Source: Exiguobacterium sp. s124 | Lineage (GTDB): Bacteria; Bacillota; Bacilli; Exiguobacteriales; Exiguobacteriaceae | Length of the DNA: 64,000 bases | NCBI RefSeq assembly: GCF_018617485.1 | Contig: NZ_JACSKH010000001.1 | Coordinates: forward strand, 1,426,001-1,490,000 | Direction: 5' to 3' | In this document: positions 1-7,248 of the stretch, piece after piece | Layout: the number at the start of each line of letters is the position of its first letter | How positions within the stretch are numbered: the first letter of the stretch is position 1 | Translations under genes and position numbers: made by a program | The notes under the pieces: generated by a model | Databases searched by the model: none | Told to the model about the DNA's origin: nothing | The model's input: only the letters and a program-made list of their open reading frames with translations

Positions 1-681
1 TTTAGAATCGACGAGTAAATCGACGATATGTCCTTTGATTCTTCCACCTGTATCAAGGGCAATCGCATCACCGACACCTTGGATATGGACTTTAGAACCT
101 AATGGAATGACGGCAGGGTCAACAGCGATGATTCGCATCCCGTTATAATAAATCGAATCAGTCACGTCATGACCAGTTGCTGTTAAGACACGACCACCAT
201 ATGCCTTGTTATCAGCGATATCATTTGAATATGCAGTCGATTCGACTGTAATGACTTTTTTACCCGCTGACGTAGACACCGGTGTCGCCGTAGTCTTTTT
301 ATTCGAAGAAGCCGCTGCCTTTTTTGCTGCCGCACGTTCTGCTTCTTTACGCGCTTCTTCAGCTTTTCGTTCTGCTTCAAGTTTAGCAAGTCTTTCCTTT
401 TCTGCTTTCTCTTTCTCTGCAGCAATACGTTCTGCTTCGAGACGCTTCTCTTCAGCGATGCGTTTCTCTTCAGCGATGCGTTTTTCTTCGGCAATTTTCT
501 TTTGACGGGCGATTTCTTTCTGTCGTTCTTCTTCAATCGCTTGTCGTTCTAATTCAATTGGATTTTGTACAATTTTCTGTTCTGTCCCGATTCCGATCTG
601 TGCAGCATCTGCTTGACCAACGAATGTGAACATCCCAATCATTGCGGTTCCAAATAACATCATATATTTAATCAATTTCAT
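1..681 (-). CDS. 3D-domain secreted cell-wall protein (C-terminus cut by window edge)
   Basis: The reading frame starts at an ATG (679-681) behind an AAAGGTGA-type ribosome site and is still open at base 1, so 227 codons are visible. Residues 1-26 form a signal peptide ending AQA/ADA-like before a mature part. Next comes a long charged helix of repeated IAEEKR-type units (about residues 45-125), probably a coiled coil, followed by a Ser/Thr linker. The last ~80 residues carry the start of a 3D domain: VESTAYS, then DPAVIPLGSKVHI, then DTGGRIKG and HIVDLLVDS, with the conserved aspartates. Family knowledge: 3D domains resemble the MltA catalytic barrel and occur in Gram-positive wall-remodelling proteins such as YocH. 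The overall build (signal, coiled coil, 3D) fits a YocH-like surface protein controlled by WalR, and WalR-like boxes lie upstream. Confidence 0.85.
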   Translation of the reverse strand, partial: MKLIKYMMLFGTAMIGMFTFVGQADAAQIGIGTEQKIVQNPIELERQAIEEERQKEIARQKKIAEEKRIAEEKRIAEEKRLEAERIAAEKEKAEKERLAKLEAERKAEEARKEAERAAAKKAAASSNKKTTATPVSTSAGKKVITVESTAYSNDIADNKAYGGRVLTATGHDVTDSIYYNGMRIIAVDPAVIPLGSKVHIQGVGDAIALDTGGRIKGHIVDLLVDSK

Positions 682-857
682 CGTAGTAAGGTCATCACCT
701 TTCTCGTTATGTAACGAACAGATGTTAATTTACCACGACACCTTACATTGGAGTAGCCGTTTCAACGAAGTGAAATATTCCTGACATATGACGTAAAAAG
801 TGGTTACAGATTGTAACAATTGCGAAAAACGTTGCTATTACTAGGTTTCACAAAAAA

Positions 858-910
858 ATTACAGAATCGTTACAATAAATCATGTAACAAACCTGTAATC
901 TTCCTGTCAT
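858..910. promoter_or_regulatory. Cluster of WalR-like boxes upstream of the 3D gene
   Basis: On the minus strand 874-858 reads TGTAAC-N5-TGTAAT, an exact fit to the WalR consensus TGTWAH-N5-TGTWAH. On the plus strand 883-899 reads TGTAAC-N5-TGTAAT and is followed after 5 bp by TGTCAT (905-910). A weaker pair, TGTTAC-N4-TGTAAC, lies at 803-818 on the minus strand. The only gene downstream in the minus direction is the 3D cell-wall protein. The consensus is established knowledge from Bacillus; binding here is inferred. Confidence 0.65.
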
Positions 911-919
911 GTGTTTTAT

Positions 920-1372
920 TTATTCAATTGGCTTTAAATCATGCAATCTGAGCATCCCCCACGGTGCAACATCGACTTGGACCGTGAAAGATTTTTCCCC
1001 TTCCACCCTGTCTACTTCATCTTGAGGGACACGATACGACCCCATTTCTTCTATATAAAGATTGCGGTCATAGTAGTTCGCCCGTACTCCTCCGAAAAAC
1101 GGTTTTGACTCGACTCGGTCGATGACGGCAAATCCATCTTCTCCTTGCTCGAACGAAACGTAAACCGTCCCCGTCTCAACATTTTGACGTCCTTCGAATT
1201 CGTCATATTCCAGATAGATAGAGTCTCCAAAATACGGGTCATACGGTTCATACGAAGTACCTTTGAACGTGTATGTCTCCCCTACCCACGAGATGGCAAA
1301 GACAAGAATGACAAACAGGACGGCAATCATGACTTGGACGGCCGGAATGACCCACGTGGACAATCGTTTCAT
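920..1372 (-). CDS. GDYXXLXY-family membrane-anchored protein
   Basis: A 150-residue protein with one N-terminal membrane segment (about residues 8-30) and an extracytoplasmic domain containing GDSIYLEY, which matches the signature that names the GDYXXLXY family. The start overlaps the stop of the upstream DUF2157 gene by four bases (ATGA), so the two are translationally coupled. Family knowledge: GDYXXLXY proteins are usually encoded next to DUF2157/DUF4401 membrane proteins, as here, and their function is unknown. No terminator is obvious after the stop; the 238-bp gap that follows holds the WalR-like boxes. Confidence 0.75.
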   Translation of the reverse strand: MKRLSTWVIPAVQVMIAVLFVILVFAISWVGETYTFKGTSYEPYDPYFGDSIYLEYDEFEGRQNVETGTVYVSFEQGEDGFAVIDRVESKPFFGGVRANYYDRNLYIEEMGSYRVPQDEVDRVEGEKSFTVQVDVAPWGMLRLHDLKPIE

Positions 1373-2544
1373 GTCGTCACATCCCTTCTCGTACGATTAC
1401 GCCACCATAGTCCGAGTGACAATGCGAAGACGATGAGCGCACCGATCAAGAAGAAGAGAGAGATATCCAGACGGTCCCATACATAAATGAAATAAATCGT
1501 CATCTGGACAACTAGGAAATAGATAAAGGCGAAGATGGTTGGTTGTCTCATCATGTCTTGACGGACGAGGTATGCCAATGCAATCACTTCAATCAATACC
1601 GCCAGAAGTACACCTGAATCCTCGAATAATGCAAATGGAATGACTGCGAGCAAACTCACCCACAATAGATCGTTTCGGCGATGAATCAAATAGACGGCGA
1701 CGAGTGCGATGGATAGGAGGGTCGCTTCTAGTATCGAAGGTGGTCTTTGCGAGAGCCAGCTTTCCGTGACATTCACTAAATAGCCAATGGAAAGCACGGC
1801 TGCGACAAATAAATAGGCAGCTTGCCAAGCAGCCCGCTTACGATAAATCAGAAGTAACGCATGTAAAATGACGAGTGACCAAAGTGGCCATAGTCTTCCT
1901 TCATAGTCCACATATTGACCAAAGATATTGAGAATACCGTAAAAGGTGAGCCATGCGAACGTCCGATCCAATGATTCCTCCACAAAATGGAACCATACCC
2001 ATGTCACGACGAGTGCAAATCCAATCAACGTCAACCCTATACCTTCGAAACTGTTCGTGACGGCCATGAATGCAGTGATAGCGGAGATAATCGAAAAAAT
2101 GACGTGCTCATACATGATTCTGTGCAAAACGGCCATCGTGAAGAGGATCCAAAACAGAAACGTCAATTGCCCGGATAGATTATACGTGGTAAAGATGACC
2201 GCCATGGTCGCTACAAAAAAGACAAATCCTAATACGCGTAATAAAGTGACGTACCTCGGCGTTTTCAAGCGGACCCGCTCGGCAAAGACATAAAATCCAA
2301 CCATAAAAATAAGAAATAACCCAATCTTTAAGAGGTCAGGAATCGCCTGCCAATTGGCTGCAACGAAGCTAAATAGGCTGAGTGCCAGTAAAATCGAGCC
2401 GACAATGACTAAAACAGGCGGCTTGTGATCATGTCGCTCACTAGCCGCCCGTTGTGTATGTTCATAGTCGACTAGTCTTTTACCCGTCGCTTCATCTAAC
2501 AAACCCGCCTCTTGCCATTCACGTACTTTTTTGTCAATGGACAC
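1369..2544 (-). CDS. DUF2157 polytopic membrane protein
   Basis: About 391 residues. The N-terminal ~45 residues are soluble and carry the DUF2157 start (VREWQEAGLLDEATGKRL), followed by around twelve hydrophobic segments to the C-terminus, which ends in a short Arg-rich tail. An ATG nine bases upstream (2553) touches the AAAGGG ribosome site, so the GTG at 2544, spaced nine bases from it, is the better start. It is coupled by ATGA overlap to the GDYXXLXY gene. No biochemical role is established for this family; the pairing suggests a two-component membrane complex. Confidence 0.75.
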   Translation of the reverse strand: MSIDKKVREWQEAGLLDEATGKRLVDYEHTQRAASERHDHKPPVLVIVGSILLALSLFSFVAANWQAIPDLLKIGLFLIFMVGFYVFAERVRLKTPRYVTLLRVLGFVFFVATMAVIFTTYNLSGQLTFLFWILFTMAVLHRIMYEHVIFSIISAITAFMAVTNSFEGIGLTLIGFALVVTWVWFHFVEESLDRTFAWLTFYGILNIFGQYVDYEGRLWPLWSLVILHALLLIYRKRAAWQAAYLFVAAVLSIGYLVNVTESWLSQRPPSILEATLLSIALVAVYLIHRRNDLLWVSLLAVIPFALFEDSGVLLAVLIEVIALAYLVRQDMMRQPTIFAFIYFLVVQMTIYFIYVWDRLDISLFFLIGALIVFALSLGLWWRNRTRRDVTT

Positions 2545-2570
2545 CTGAATCATCCCTTTCAGAAAAAAGG

Positions 2571-2771
2571 TCAGCTGGCGCGTTCAATCAATTCCAAATC
2601 TGATTTTAATAAAACTTGTTTTTCAAACTCGAGCCCAAGTTGTTGAAACTCTTCCATGATCGAAACGTCTCCGATCACAGTATTGGTCAGTACGGCGGTC
2701 ACTTCTGCGACCCATCCTTCACGAGTCGACTTCACGATATCACCTACGAGGAATTCTTCAGACACACCCAT
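2571..2771 (-). CDS. DUF2187 small protein (KOW-like)
   Basis: A 66-residue protein opening with FLVGDIVKSTREGWVAEVTAV and containing a central TVIGDVS...EEFQQLGLE segment, the pattern of DUF2187 proteins of Bacillales (YkvS/YodN type). These are small beta-barrel proteins reminiscent of KOW modules; no function is established. The start ATG follows GGAAGTGA closely. It stands between the NUDIX gene upstream and the DUF2157 gene downstream on the same strand, 26 bp before the latter, so it may be co-transcribed with it. Confidence 0.7.
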   Translation of the reverse strand: MGVSEEFLVGDIVKSTREGWVAEVTAVLTNTVIGDVSIMEEFQQLGLEFEKQVLLKSDLELIERAS

Positions 2772-2811
2772 TCACTTCCAATCTAAATTTGTTTCTATCA
2801 TTATAACGAAA

Positions 2812-3435
2812 TTATGTCGGTTTGAATACGTTTTCTTTTATGCGTTGAATAAATTGTGTCAAAAATTTTCCAGTAAGTCCCCAAATGATATAGTCTTCAT
2901 GTTCGTAGAAAGGTTCTCTCATTTTAATTACCCGTTTTTTGTACGCTTTAGCATTCGCCAATCGATCTAATGGGATATTTTGATCCGGGTTCATCGTCCA
3001 CTCCATCTCTCCATGAAACGGGTCAATCATGAGCAATGTAGAGACCGGTACCGTAAACAAGTGATCGACCTCATCCGTTTCTTTCACACTTGGTAATTCC
3101 GATAAGATTCCGACAAATGGATAAATCAATTGTCGATGGGGTGTGGCGAGCGGCCTCAATTTGCCAATGACTTCAATTTGAGTTGACGCAATCTCGAGCT
3201 CCTCACACGTTTCTCGCACCGCCGCTTCGACAGGTGTCTCTCCTTTTTCAAGTCGACCTCCTGGAAAAGAAATCTCCCCGGGTTGCTGCCGCATCGTATG
3301 GGCACGTACTTCAAAGACGACATGCCATTCCTTCTCTATTTCAACGAGCGGAATTAATACCGCCGCTGTCTGTTCGTAATCTTCTTCCATTGTAAAGCTA
3401 TTTCGAATTTGATTTTCATTGATCCATGGCTGCAC
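2812..3435 (-). CDS. NUDIX hydrolase, probable CoA pyrophosphatase
   Basis: About 207 residues. The Nudix box runs around residues 60-81 (GGRLEKGETP then REtcEELEI), giving the metal-binding REXXEE core. Just before it is VRAHTMRQQPGEISFPGG, which matches the additional signature of CoA pyrophosphatases of the NudL/YeaB group (R-S-x-x-x-R-x-x-x-G-x-x-x-FPGG). Expected reaction: cleavage of CoA or CoA disulfides to phosphopantetheine and 3',5'-ADP. Two in-frame GTG codons are possible (3444 and 3435); 3435 is nine bases from AAGGTGA and is preferred. Confidence 0.8.
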   Translation of the reverse strand: MQPWINENQIRNSFTMEEDYEQTAAVLIPLVEIEKEWHVVFEVRAHTMRQQPGEISFPGGRLEKGETPVEAAVRETCEELEIASTQIEVIGKLRPLATPHRQLIYPFVGILSELPSVKETDEVDHLFTVPVSTLLMIDPFHGEMEWTMNPDQNIPLDRLANAKAYKKRVIKMREPFYEHEDYIIWGLTGKFLTQFIQRIKENVFKPT

Positions 3436-3547
3436 ACCGTTCACTCACCTTCCATCATCGAATATCTTATACCGTTCTATACCCCACTTTTCGTTTAATC
3501 GCTGCCAATGTCGGAAATATCATTATTAATGATAGGAGTTGATCACT

Positions 3548-5086
3548 TTGGACGAACAAGTGGATGTACTAATCGTCGGAGCCGGACCGACCGGCCTGAC
3601 GCTCGGCCTCACCTTAGCCAGATATGGCGTTTCATTTCAAATCATCGACCGAAAGACGACCCCGTCGGATAATTCTCGGGCCATCGGGATACAGCCGCGG
3701 ACAATCGAAGTGTTCTCTCGCTTAGATGTCGCCCAAGAAGTGCTCGAGCGGGCCCGTACGATTGAACGGGGAAATCTCTATTTCTCAGGTCAATGGACGG
3801 CAAAGCTAGAGTTTTCAAAGCTTGTCACTCCGTATCCTTTCGTGACACTACTGCGACAAAATGAAACAGAAGAAATTTTAGAACGCGCCCTACACAAACA
3901 TGGTCACGCAGTGAAGCGCGGCGAATCACTCTCGTCGATCACCCAATATCCATCACGTACGATTGCTCATTTGACTGCTGCAGATGGAACCCAGCGTTCA
4001 GTCGAAGCCAAATATGTCGTCGCCGCTGATGGTGCGAACAGTTCTATCCGTCGAATGCTCGCCCTCCCTTTCAGTGGGAAGTCGTTTAAAGAGGCATGGG
4101 TGTTAGCGGATTTGAAAGCAGATTGGCCCATTTCTCGCGAAGAGGTGCATATTTTCTTCTCGGATCAAGGGGTGCTAGAAGTATTTCCACTCACAGATGA
4201 AACAATCCGGATTACGGGAAACTTACGAACCGATGAATCATTCGTGGAATCGGACCTTCAACAATTTGTTGAACAACGTAGTCACATGCCTGTTCACATC
4301 CACGATGTCGAGTGGTTCTCAATTTTTCGCGTTCATAATCGGATGGTCGATACGTTTATCCATAATCGCATCATTCTAATGGGCGATGCGGCTCATATCA
4401 ATTCTCCGGTCGGTGGACAAGGAATGAACACTGGGATTGCGGATGCATTCAACTTAGGTTGGAAGCTATGGCTCCATTTGAAGACGGGTGCTCCACACCA
4501 AGTCGTCTCGACGTATCGGGATGAACGCGAGCACGTTGCAAAGAATGTCCTACAGACGACGAATATCGCGACCGTGATGCTTCAAACGACCCTTCCGATG
4601 CTGTTACCGTTCCAAGCCATCGGAGCTGACGTCTTCACACGAGTCAATCTCGTTAATCAAAAGATAACGGAACGCATCTCGCAACTTCATCTGTCCTATC
4701 CGAAAGCATTGCGTATGCCATTTCGACGAGTTGCCGAAGGAAAGATTTTTCCTGAGACAGAGATTTTGCGAACCGATGACGGCTTTCGGACGAAGATTTC
4801 GGAGATTGCAGATGGACGCTTCCAAGTGCTCGTGTTCGACGATGGCAAACGTGATTTGACAGCGATTTATGAATTCTTAAATCAGCATCATCCATTCATT
4901 CAAACCATTACATTGTCGAAGACGAGTCGTCCATTTTTCGACCAAGGAAATGAACTTGCCAAGTCACTATTTATGAAACGCGGTATATTAGTCATACGTC
5001 CAGACGGCTATTTATTGCATCTGCAACATCATGTCCGTCTAAAACCTTTACAGGACAAGTTAGCCGTCTGGCTTCCGCAAACATAA
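3548..5086 (+). CDS. FAD-dependent aromatic-ring-type monooxygenase
   Basis: About 512 residues. An N-terminal dinucleotide fold shows VGAGPTGLTLGL (residues ~10-21), a central DG motif (VVAADGANSSIRR) and the second FAD motif GDAAHINSPVGGQGMNTGIADAFNLGWKL near residue 280, all typical of PF01494 class A flavin monooxygenases. The C-terminal ~130 residues resemble the thioredoxin-like tail of phenol hydroxylase-type enzymes. The first in-frame TTG (3539) abuts AGGAG; the TTG at 3548 has proper nine-base spacing, so it is taken as the start. The gene is monocistronic with a hairpin after it. The substrate cannot be told from sequence: aromatic catabolism, pigment or antibiotic inactivation are all possible. 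Confidence 0.8.
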   Translation: MDEQVDVLIVGAGPTGLTLGLTLARYGVSFQIIDRKTTPSDNSRAIGIQPRTIEVFSRLDVAQEVLERARTIERGNLYFSGQWTAKLEFSKLVTPYPFVTLLRQNETEEILERALHKHGHAVKRGESLSSITQYPSRTIAHLTAADGTQRSVEAKYVVAADGANSSIRRMLALPFSGKSFKEAWVLADLKADWPISREEVHIFFSDQGVLEVFPLTDETIRITGNLRTDESFVESDLQQFVEQRSHMPVHIHDVEWFSIFRVHNRMVDTFIHNRIILMGDAAHINSPVGGQGMNTGIADAFNLGWKLWLHLKTGAPHQVVSTYRDEREHVAKNVLQTTNIATVMLQTTLPMLLPFQAIGADVFTRVNLVNQKITERISQLHLSYPKALRMPFRRVAEGKIFPETEILRTDDGFRTKISEIADGRFQVLVFDDGKRDLTAIYEFLNQHHPFIQTITLSKTSRPFFDQGNELAKSLFMKRGILVIRPDGYLLHLQHHVRLKPLQDKLAVWLPQT

Positions 5087-5098
5087 GCGTGTATAAAT

Positions 5099-5129
5099 GG
5101 AGAGCCTCACCACATTGGTGAAGCTCTCC
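5099..5129. terminator. Convergent hairpin between monooxygenase and 83-aa gene
   Basis: An inverted repeat GGAGAGCcTCACCA / TGGTGAaGCTCTCC with a 3-nt loop lies between two convergent genes. The T-tract is weak on both sides, so it is probably a bidirectional terminator of moderate strength. Confidence 0.6.
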
Positions 5130-5136
5130 ATGTCAT

Positions 5137-5388
5137 TTATTCTTCAACATTTACATATAGAATACCTGGTTTTGAAAGCGTCAAATCGTAGAACGCTTCG
5201 AACGCCTCGATATCCTCGAGCTTACGAAAATCAATTTTGTCTGTCTCTTCATTCGGGATGGCGACGATGATGCCTTCTTCTGTCGATTTAATCATACCGG
5301 TTTGACCGTTATGAATTCGAATGTAGAGTACTTGCTCGTCTTCGAGGAGCGAGATTGCCTCTCGTCTCGATTGAATCGGTTTTTTCAT
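5137..5388 (-). CDS. Small hypothetical protein, 83 aa
   Basis: A soluble acidic protein of 83 residues with alternating hydrophobic strands (VLYIRIHNGQTGMIKS, GIIVAIPNEETDKI) and an acidic C-terminus ending YVNVEE. I do not recognise the family. It has its own promoter (TTGAAA at 5441-5436, 18-bp spacer, TATACT at 5417-5412) and an AGAGGGGG-type ribosome site, which argues that it is a real gene. It is divergent from the small membrane protein at 5485. Confidence 0.6.
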   Translation of the reverse strand: MKKPIQSRREAISLLEDEQVLYIRIHNGQTGMIKSTEEGIIVAIPNEETDKIDFRKLEDIEAFEAFYDLTLSKPGILYVNVEE

Positions 5389-5411
5389 AAAATCCCCCTC
5401 TTTTCCATTTT

Positions 5412-5441
5412 AGTATAACGTTCACTTCATATTGCTTTCAA
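5412..5441 (-). promoter_or_regulatory. SigA-type promoter of the 83-aa gene
   Basis: On the minus strand TTGAAA (5441-5436) is separated by 18 bp from TATACT (5417-5412), upstream of the gene starting at 5388. Confidence 0.6.
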
Positions 5442-5484
5442 CTCGCCACACCATTAAACTTGTGTAAAGAAGGGGTTGAATGCG

Positions 5485-5772
5485 TTGGAAACATTATTCA
5501 TCATTGTACTCGCCATCTTGTTCGTCATTTTGGTCACGATTCGTACGATTCGCAACTTAAAATGGGTTCGCTTCGGTGAAGCGTTTGGGAAGCAAGGCGA
5601 GGAACTATTAGGTGATTATCATTACCTGACAGAACAGGGAATCACCTGTCGGATTGAACAAGGACTTCCGACCGGAAAGTTGTTAAAACCGCTCGCAAAA
5701 AATTTAGACGACCGTGTCGCATTGTTCGTCCATCGAGATGATGCTGCAAAAGCTAAAGAACTATTAAAATAA
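5485..5772 (+). CDS. Small membrane-anchored protein, DUF2007-like soluble part
   Basis: About 95 residues. An N-terminal membrane helix (roughly residues 2-20) is followed by a basic stretch and a soluble domain whose end (VALFVHRDDAAKAKELLK) and middle (LTEQGITCRIEQ) resemble DUF2007 'putative signal transducing' domains. Function is unknown. The first TTG (5476) touches AGGGG, so the TTG at 5485, spaced nine bases, is taken as start. Followed immediately by a strong terminator hairpin. Confidence 0.6.
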   Translation: METLFIIVLAILFVILVTIRTIRNLKWVRFGEAFGKQGEELLGDYHYLTEQGITCRIEQGLPTGKLLKPLAKNLDDRVALFVHRDDAAKAKELLK

Positions 5773-5806
5773 GCAGAAGGCCAAATACAATCATTTGGCC
5801 TTCTGC
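5773..5806. terminator. Bidirectional terminator
   Basis: A perfect 13-bp stem GCAGAAGGCCAAA (5773-5785) / TTTGGCCTTCTGC (5794-5806) with an 8-nt loop lies between the convergent genes ending at 5772 and 5807. Confidence 0.8.
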
Positions 5807-6382
5807 TTATTTATGTACTTGTCTTTCAGAACAGTAGTAGGCGATTTGTTTAACAAGCGGCTCCGTCAACATCTCAAGATTGGTTTTGCTGATGACCTGA
5901 TCGACCAACTTGAAAGAGTCGCCACAATTGGCCTTAATCCGTTTAAGCTTCAACTGTTCCGTCTCTGGGAAGATTAAAAACGAATAAACCGGAATCGCTT
6001 GTCCACACTCTTTTTTCAGTCGTGAACGTACTTGTTTGGTCATTCGCTCTAACTCCGTGACAGGATGTGGATAGACGTGTTTCCATCCCATAGACGTCTC
6101 TGTCCGACACTCGCGGTTCGTCAAATGGACAGGGGCTGGAGTTCGATTTAATTGAATCAAAAATACTCCTTTAGGTCCAACGAGCACGTAATGAACGAGA
6201 TCGTCCCCAAACTCGACTTGTTCAATCATCATCCAATCAAAACGACAAGTGTGTCTGATGTTTTCGACGAGACGATCCGTATAGCATGTCGGTGCTTTCA
6301 TCACTTCTTCTTTCGGACGAAACAGCTTTCTTGTCTGTTGTTTAACGGGTTGTTTCTCAGTAGCCGTTAACACTTGTAACAT
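5807..6382 (-). CDS. NERD-like (nuclease-related) domain protein
   Basis: 191 residues. The core HYVLVGPKGVFLIQLN followed by RTPAPVHL resembles the NERD domain pattern (ligand-free strand 'vlvGpkGvfvIevK'), and a later helix-rich part with VYSFLIFPE fits the continuation of that fold. The usual catalytic Lys of the 'IEVK' strand is replaced by IQLN here, so catalytic activity is doubtful. The start follows GGTGGAGTGA. It is 19 bp downstream of gpsB and may belong to the same transcript. Family assignment is by motif only. Confidence 0.5.
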   Translation of the reverse strand: MLQVLTATEKQPVKQQTRKLFRPKEEVMKAPTCYTDRLVENIRHTCRFDWMMIEQVEFGDDLVHYVLVGPKGVFLIQLNRTPAPVHLTNRECRTETSMGWKHVYPHPVTELERMTKQVRSRLKKECGQAIPVYSFLIFPETEQLKLKRIKANCGDSFKLVDQVISKTNLEMLTEPLVKQIAYYCSERQVHK

Positions 6383-6401
6383 TCACTCCACCCCCTATTC
6401 C

Positions 6402-6698
6402 TTATTCGCTTGGTCCCACTTGCTTTCCGAAGACTGCTTTTTCGAGATTTGAAATGCGACGCAACATATCATAATTAGATGCGACAGGCTGCGCTGGCTT
6501 GACTGGTTCCGCTGCAGGTGATGATTCGCGACGCAATGAATCATTTTCCGTTTGGAGACGATCGATCTCTTTTGCCATCTTCTCATAATCGCGAATGACC
6601 ACATCTAAGAATTGATCGACTTCTTCTTGTGAATACCCTCGTAATGCTGTTTTAAATTCTTGTTTATAAATTGCTTCTGCCGTTAGTTCGGTTTGCAT
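6402..6698 (-). CDS. gpsB: Cell-division coordination protein GpsB
   Basis: 98 residues with the DivIVA/GpsB N-terminal lipid-binding-like domain (LTAEAIYKQEFKTALRGYSQEEVDQFLD), a coiled coil (about residues 35-55), a Pro/Ala linker and a C-terminal helix YDMLRRISNLEKAVFG that matches GpsB trimerisation helices. GpsB shuttles between septum and side wall, and binds PBP1-type synthases; ponA lies about 4.6 kb away in the same window. The longer reading frame to 6746 overlaps ypsA; the ATG at 6698 has GGGAG seven bases upstream and gives the family's usual length. Confidence 0.9.
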   Translation of the reverse strand: MQTELTAEAIYKQEFKTALRGYSQEEVDQFLDVVIRDYEKMAKEIDRLQTENDSLRRESSPAAEPVKPAQPVASNYDMLRRISNLEKAVFGKQVGPSE

Positions 6699-6702
6699 CG
6701 TA

Positions 6703-7248
6703 TCACTCCCATTGTTGTTCCCATTGTTTTTCTTCCTCAATGACACGTAAATCTTCCTGATTAATCAAAAAGACTTCCATATTCGGCTTTCGCCGTGCCC
6801 CTTCTACTAGAAAACGGGGACTTCCTTCCGTTTCTTCGTCATACAAGGTAATCAATCCTTCTGCTTTGTCTAAAAAGAATGCAGTTTTTGCGCGTAGTTG
6901 ACTTGGATCCTCATACGGACGTTGCGTCAACGGTTCGAAGAAGTCGGCTTCGAGTTGCAGTTGCACAAATAATTCTTGCTCGAACGGTTTATAGCGTTCG
7001 TCCATATTTAAGAACGGAGGAAATACCGCAATTTTAATCGGATAAGTTTCTCTTAACTCTAACAATACTTGTCCGGCCCATAATTCACAACCGTTCGTTC
7101 CACTAAAGATGAACCATTCAGCGCCAAGTTCGATGACTTCAAGAATTTTTTTACGATAAGCTTCTTGAATGATTTCAATTCCGGGATGATCCGCTTTGAA
7201 AATTCCAAGTTCATGAGGACGATATCCTGTGATGGCTACAACTTTCAT
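6703..7248 (-). CDS. ypsA: YpsA, SLOG-fold UPF0398/DUF1273 protein
   Basis: 181 residues beginning MKVVAITGYRPHELGIF, then FSGTNGCELWAGQVLLEL and VFPPFLNMDERYKP, the typical signature of the DUF1273 (YpsA) group of the SLOG superfamily, which bind nucleotide-like ligands. In Bacillus and Staphylococcus ypsA sits directly before gpsB, as here, and is reported to affect cell division. The stop codon is four bases before the gpsB start and its own start overlaps the mrfB stop (ATGA), so mrfA-mrfB-ypsA-gpsB form one tightly coupled set. Confidence 0.88.
   Translation of the reverse strand: MKVVAITGYRPHELGIFKADHPGIEIIQEAYRKKILEVIELGAEWFIFSGTNGCELWAGQVLLELRETYPIKIAVFPPFLNMDERYKPFEQELFVQLQLEADFFEPLTQRPYEDPSQLRAKTAFFLDKAEGLITLYDEETEGSPRFLVEGARRKPNMEVFLINQEDLRVIEEEKQWEQQWE

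Noticed and set aside
447-500. Short direct repeats as a possible CRISPR
   Set aside because: The units are directly adjacent, without spacers, and encode protein repeats.
206-505. A 99-codon plus-strand Ala/Ser/Phe-rich frame
   Set aside because: Antisense shadow of the same repeats, with no ribosome site and low-complexity composition.
183-536. A 117-codon Lys/Arg-rich minus-strand frame
   Set aside because: It is the alternative frame of the coiled-coil repeats of the 3D protein, which has a signal peptide and recognisable domain; the Lys/Arg content is a by-product of repeat codons.
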